A program made the translations under genes and the position numbers. Under the pieces are notes generated by a model that saw only the letters and a list, made by a program, of their open reading frames with translations, searched no databases and was not told the origin of the DNA. Of a stretch of DNA of 23,503 nt, positions 23,299 through 23,503 are shown piece after piece. Position 1 is the stretch's first letter. Each line of letters starts with the position of its first letter. The DNA is from Propionimicrobium sp963511305 (GTDB lineage: Bacteria > Actinomycetota > Actinomycetes > Propionibacteriales > Propionibacteriaceae). The DNA lies in contig CAUPIJ010000028.1 of the NCBI GenBank assembly GCA_963511305.1, positions 1 through 23,503 on the forward strand, read 5' to 3'.

Positions 23299-23503
23299 GT
23301 GAGAAACAGTAGGGTTGCCGGCATGCTTTTGCCGATTTTCTCATTGCCGGGCAAGTACGGCATCGGGAGGATGGGCGAGCAGGCTAGGAGATTCGTGGAT
23401 CAGCTGGCCGAAAGCCGTCAGTCCATCTGGCAGATTCTGCCGCTGGGACCGACGGGCTTCGGGGACTCGCCTTATTCGAGCTTCTCGACGCATGCCGGCA
23501 ACC
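23299..23503 (+). CDS. malQ: 4-alpha-glucanotransferase (amylomaltase), 5' part
   Basis: The frame from GTG 23299 is open to the window end (68 codons). It encodes a typical MalQ start: GMLLPIFSLPGKYGIG (8-23), a helix with ARRFVDQLAESRQSIWQ, then LPLGPTGFGDSPYSS and THAGN. MalQ is a glycoside hydrolase family 77 enzyme that transfers alpha-1,4-glucan segments between maltodextrins in the cytoplasm. GAAAGG (23285-23290) lies 8 nt upstream; ATG 23323 is an alternative start. It is 4 nt after the second permease stop, so it is co-transcribed, and it points to maltodextrin-type substrates for the transporter. The catalytic residues lie outside the window. Confidence 0.9.
   Translation, partial: MRNSRVAGMLLPIFSLPGKYGIGRMGEQARRFVDQLAESRQSIWQILPLGPTGFGDSPYSSFSTHAGN

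Overview
This window looks like a chromosomal stretch of an actinomycete (Actinomycetota) with moderately high G+C, possibly from the Actinomycetales/Actinomycetaceae side of the phylum. The evidence is the uninterrupted nuoA-to-nuoN order, a geranylgeranyl-reductase-family (MenJ-like) gene directly before it and a long-chain polyprenyl diphosphate synthase directly after it, many GTG starts, soluble tails on NuoH and NuoJ, and actinobacterial-type NuoE, NuoG and NuoN. Genus cannot be fixed from the sequence alone. The first ~58 bases are a G-homopolymer-rich stretch that looks like a contig-end artefact.

Layout. (1) 75-1379, minus strand: isochorismate synthase (menF) with its own intrinsic terminator and a probable leaderless start. 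(2) 1555-2904, plus: menJ-like flavoprotein reductase, ending in a hairpin that contains its stop codon. (3) 2905-3119: a regulatory gap with two small palindromes, one weakly DtxR/IdeR-like, a possible -10 element and two leader hairpins. (4) 3120-18853, plus: the complete 14-gene NADH:quinone oxidoreductase (complex I, NDH-1) operon. Most junctions are 1-4 nt overlaps; L, M and N are separated by short gaps. (5) 18869-18904: a perfect 13-bp inverted repeat. (6) 18926-19900, plus: trans-type polyprenyl diphosphate synthase. (7) 19901-20169: a terminator-like hairpin, then a promoter region with two tandem LacI-type operators. (8) 20170-23503, plus: a carbohydrate ABC uptake system (lipoprotein binding protein and two permeases, no ATPase gene) followed by a 4-alpha-glucanotransferase (malQ) that runs off the window.

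How it works together. The first 19.9 kb is a respiratory locus. MenF opens menaquinone head-group synthesis, the polyprenyl synthase makes the side chain, the MenJ-like enzyme probably saturates part of that chain, and complex I reduces the resulting menaquinone with NADH while pumping protons. The last 3.4 kb is a separate carbon-acquisition unit, probably for maltodextrin-like or related oligosaccharides, under LacI-family control.

The gene content is conventional. I see no phage, insertion sequence, CRISPR, RNA gene or unknown multi-gene system. The most interesting points are non-coding (inverted repeats, operators, a leaderless start), plus a Gln at a normally His position in NuoN.
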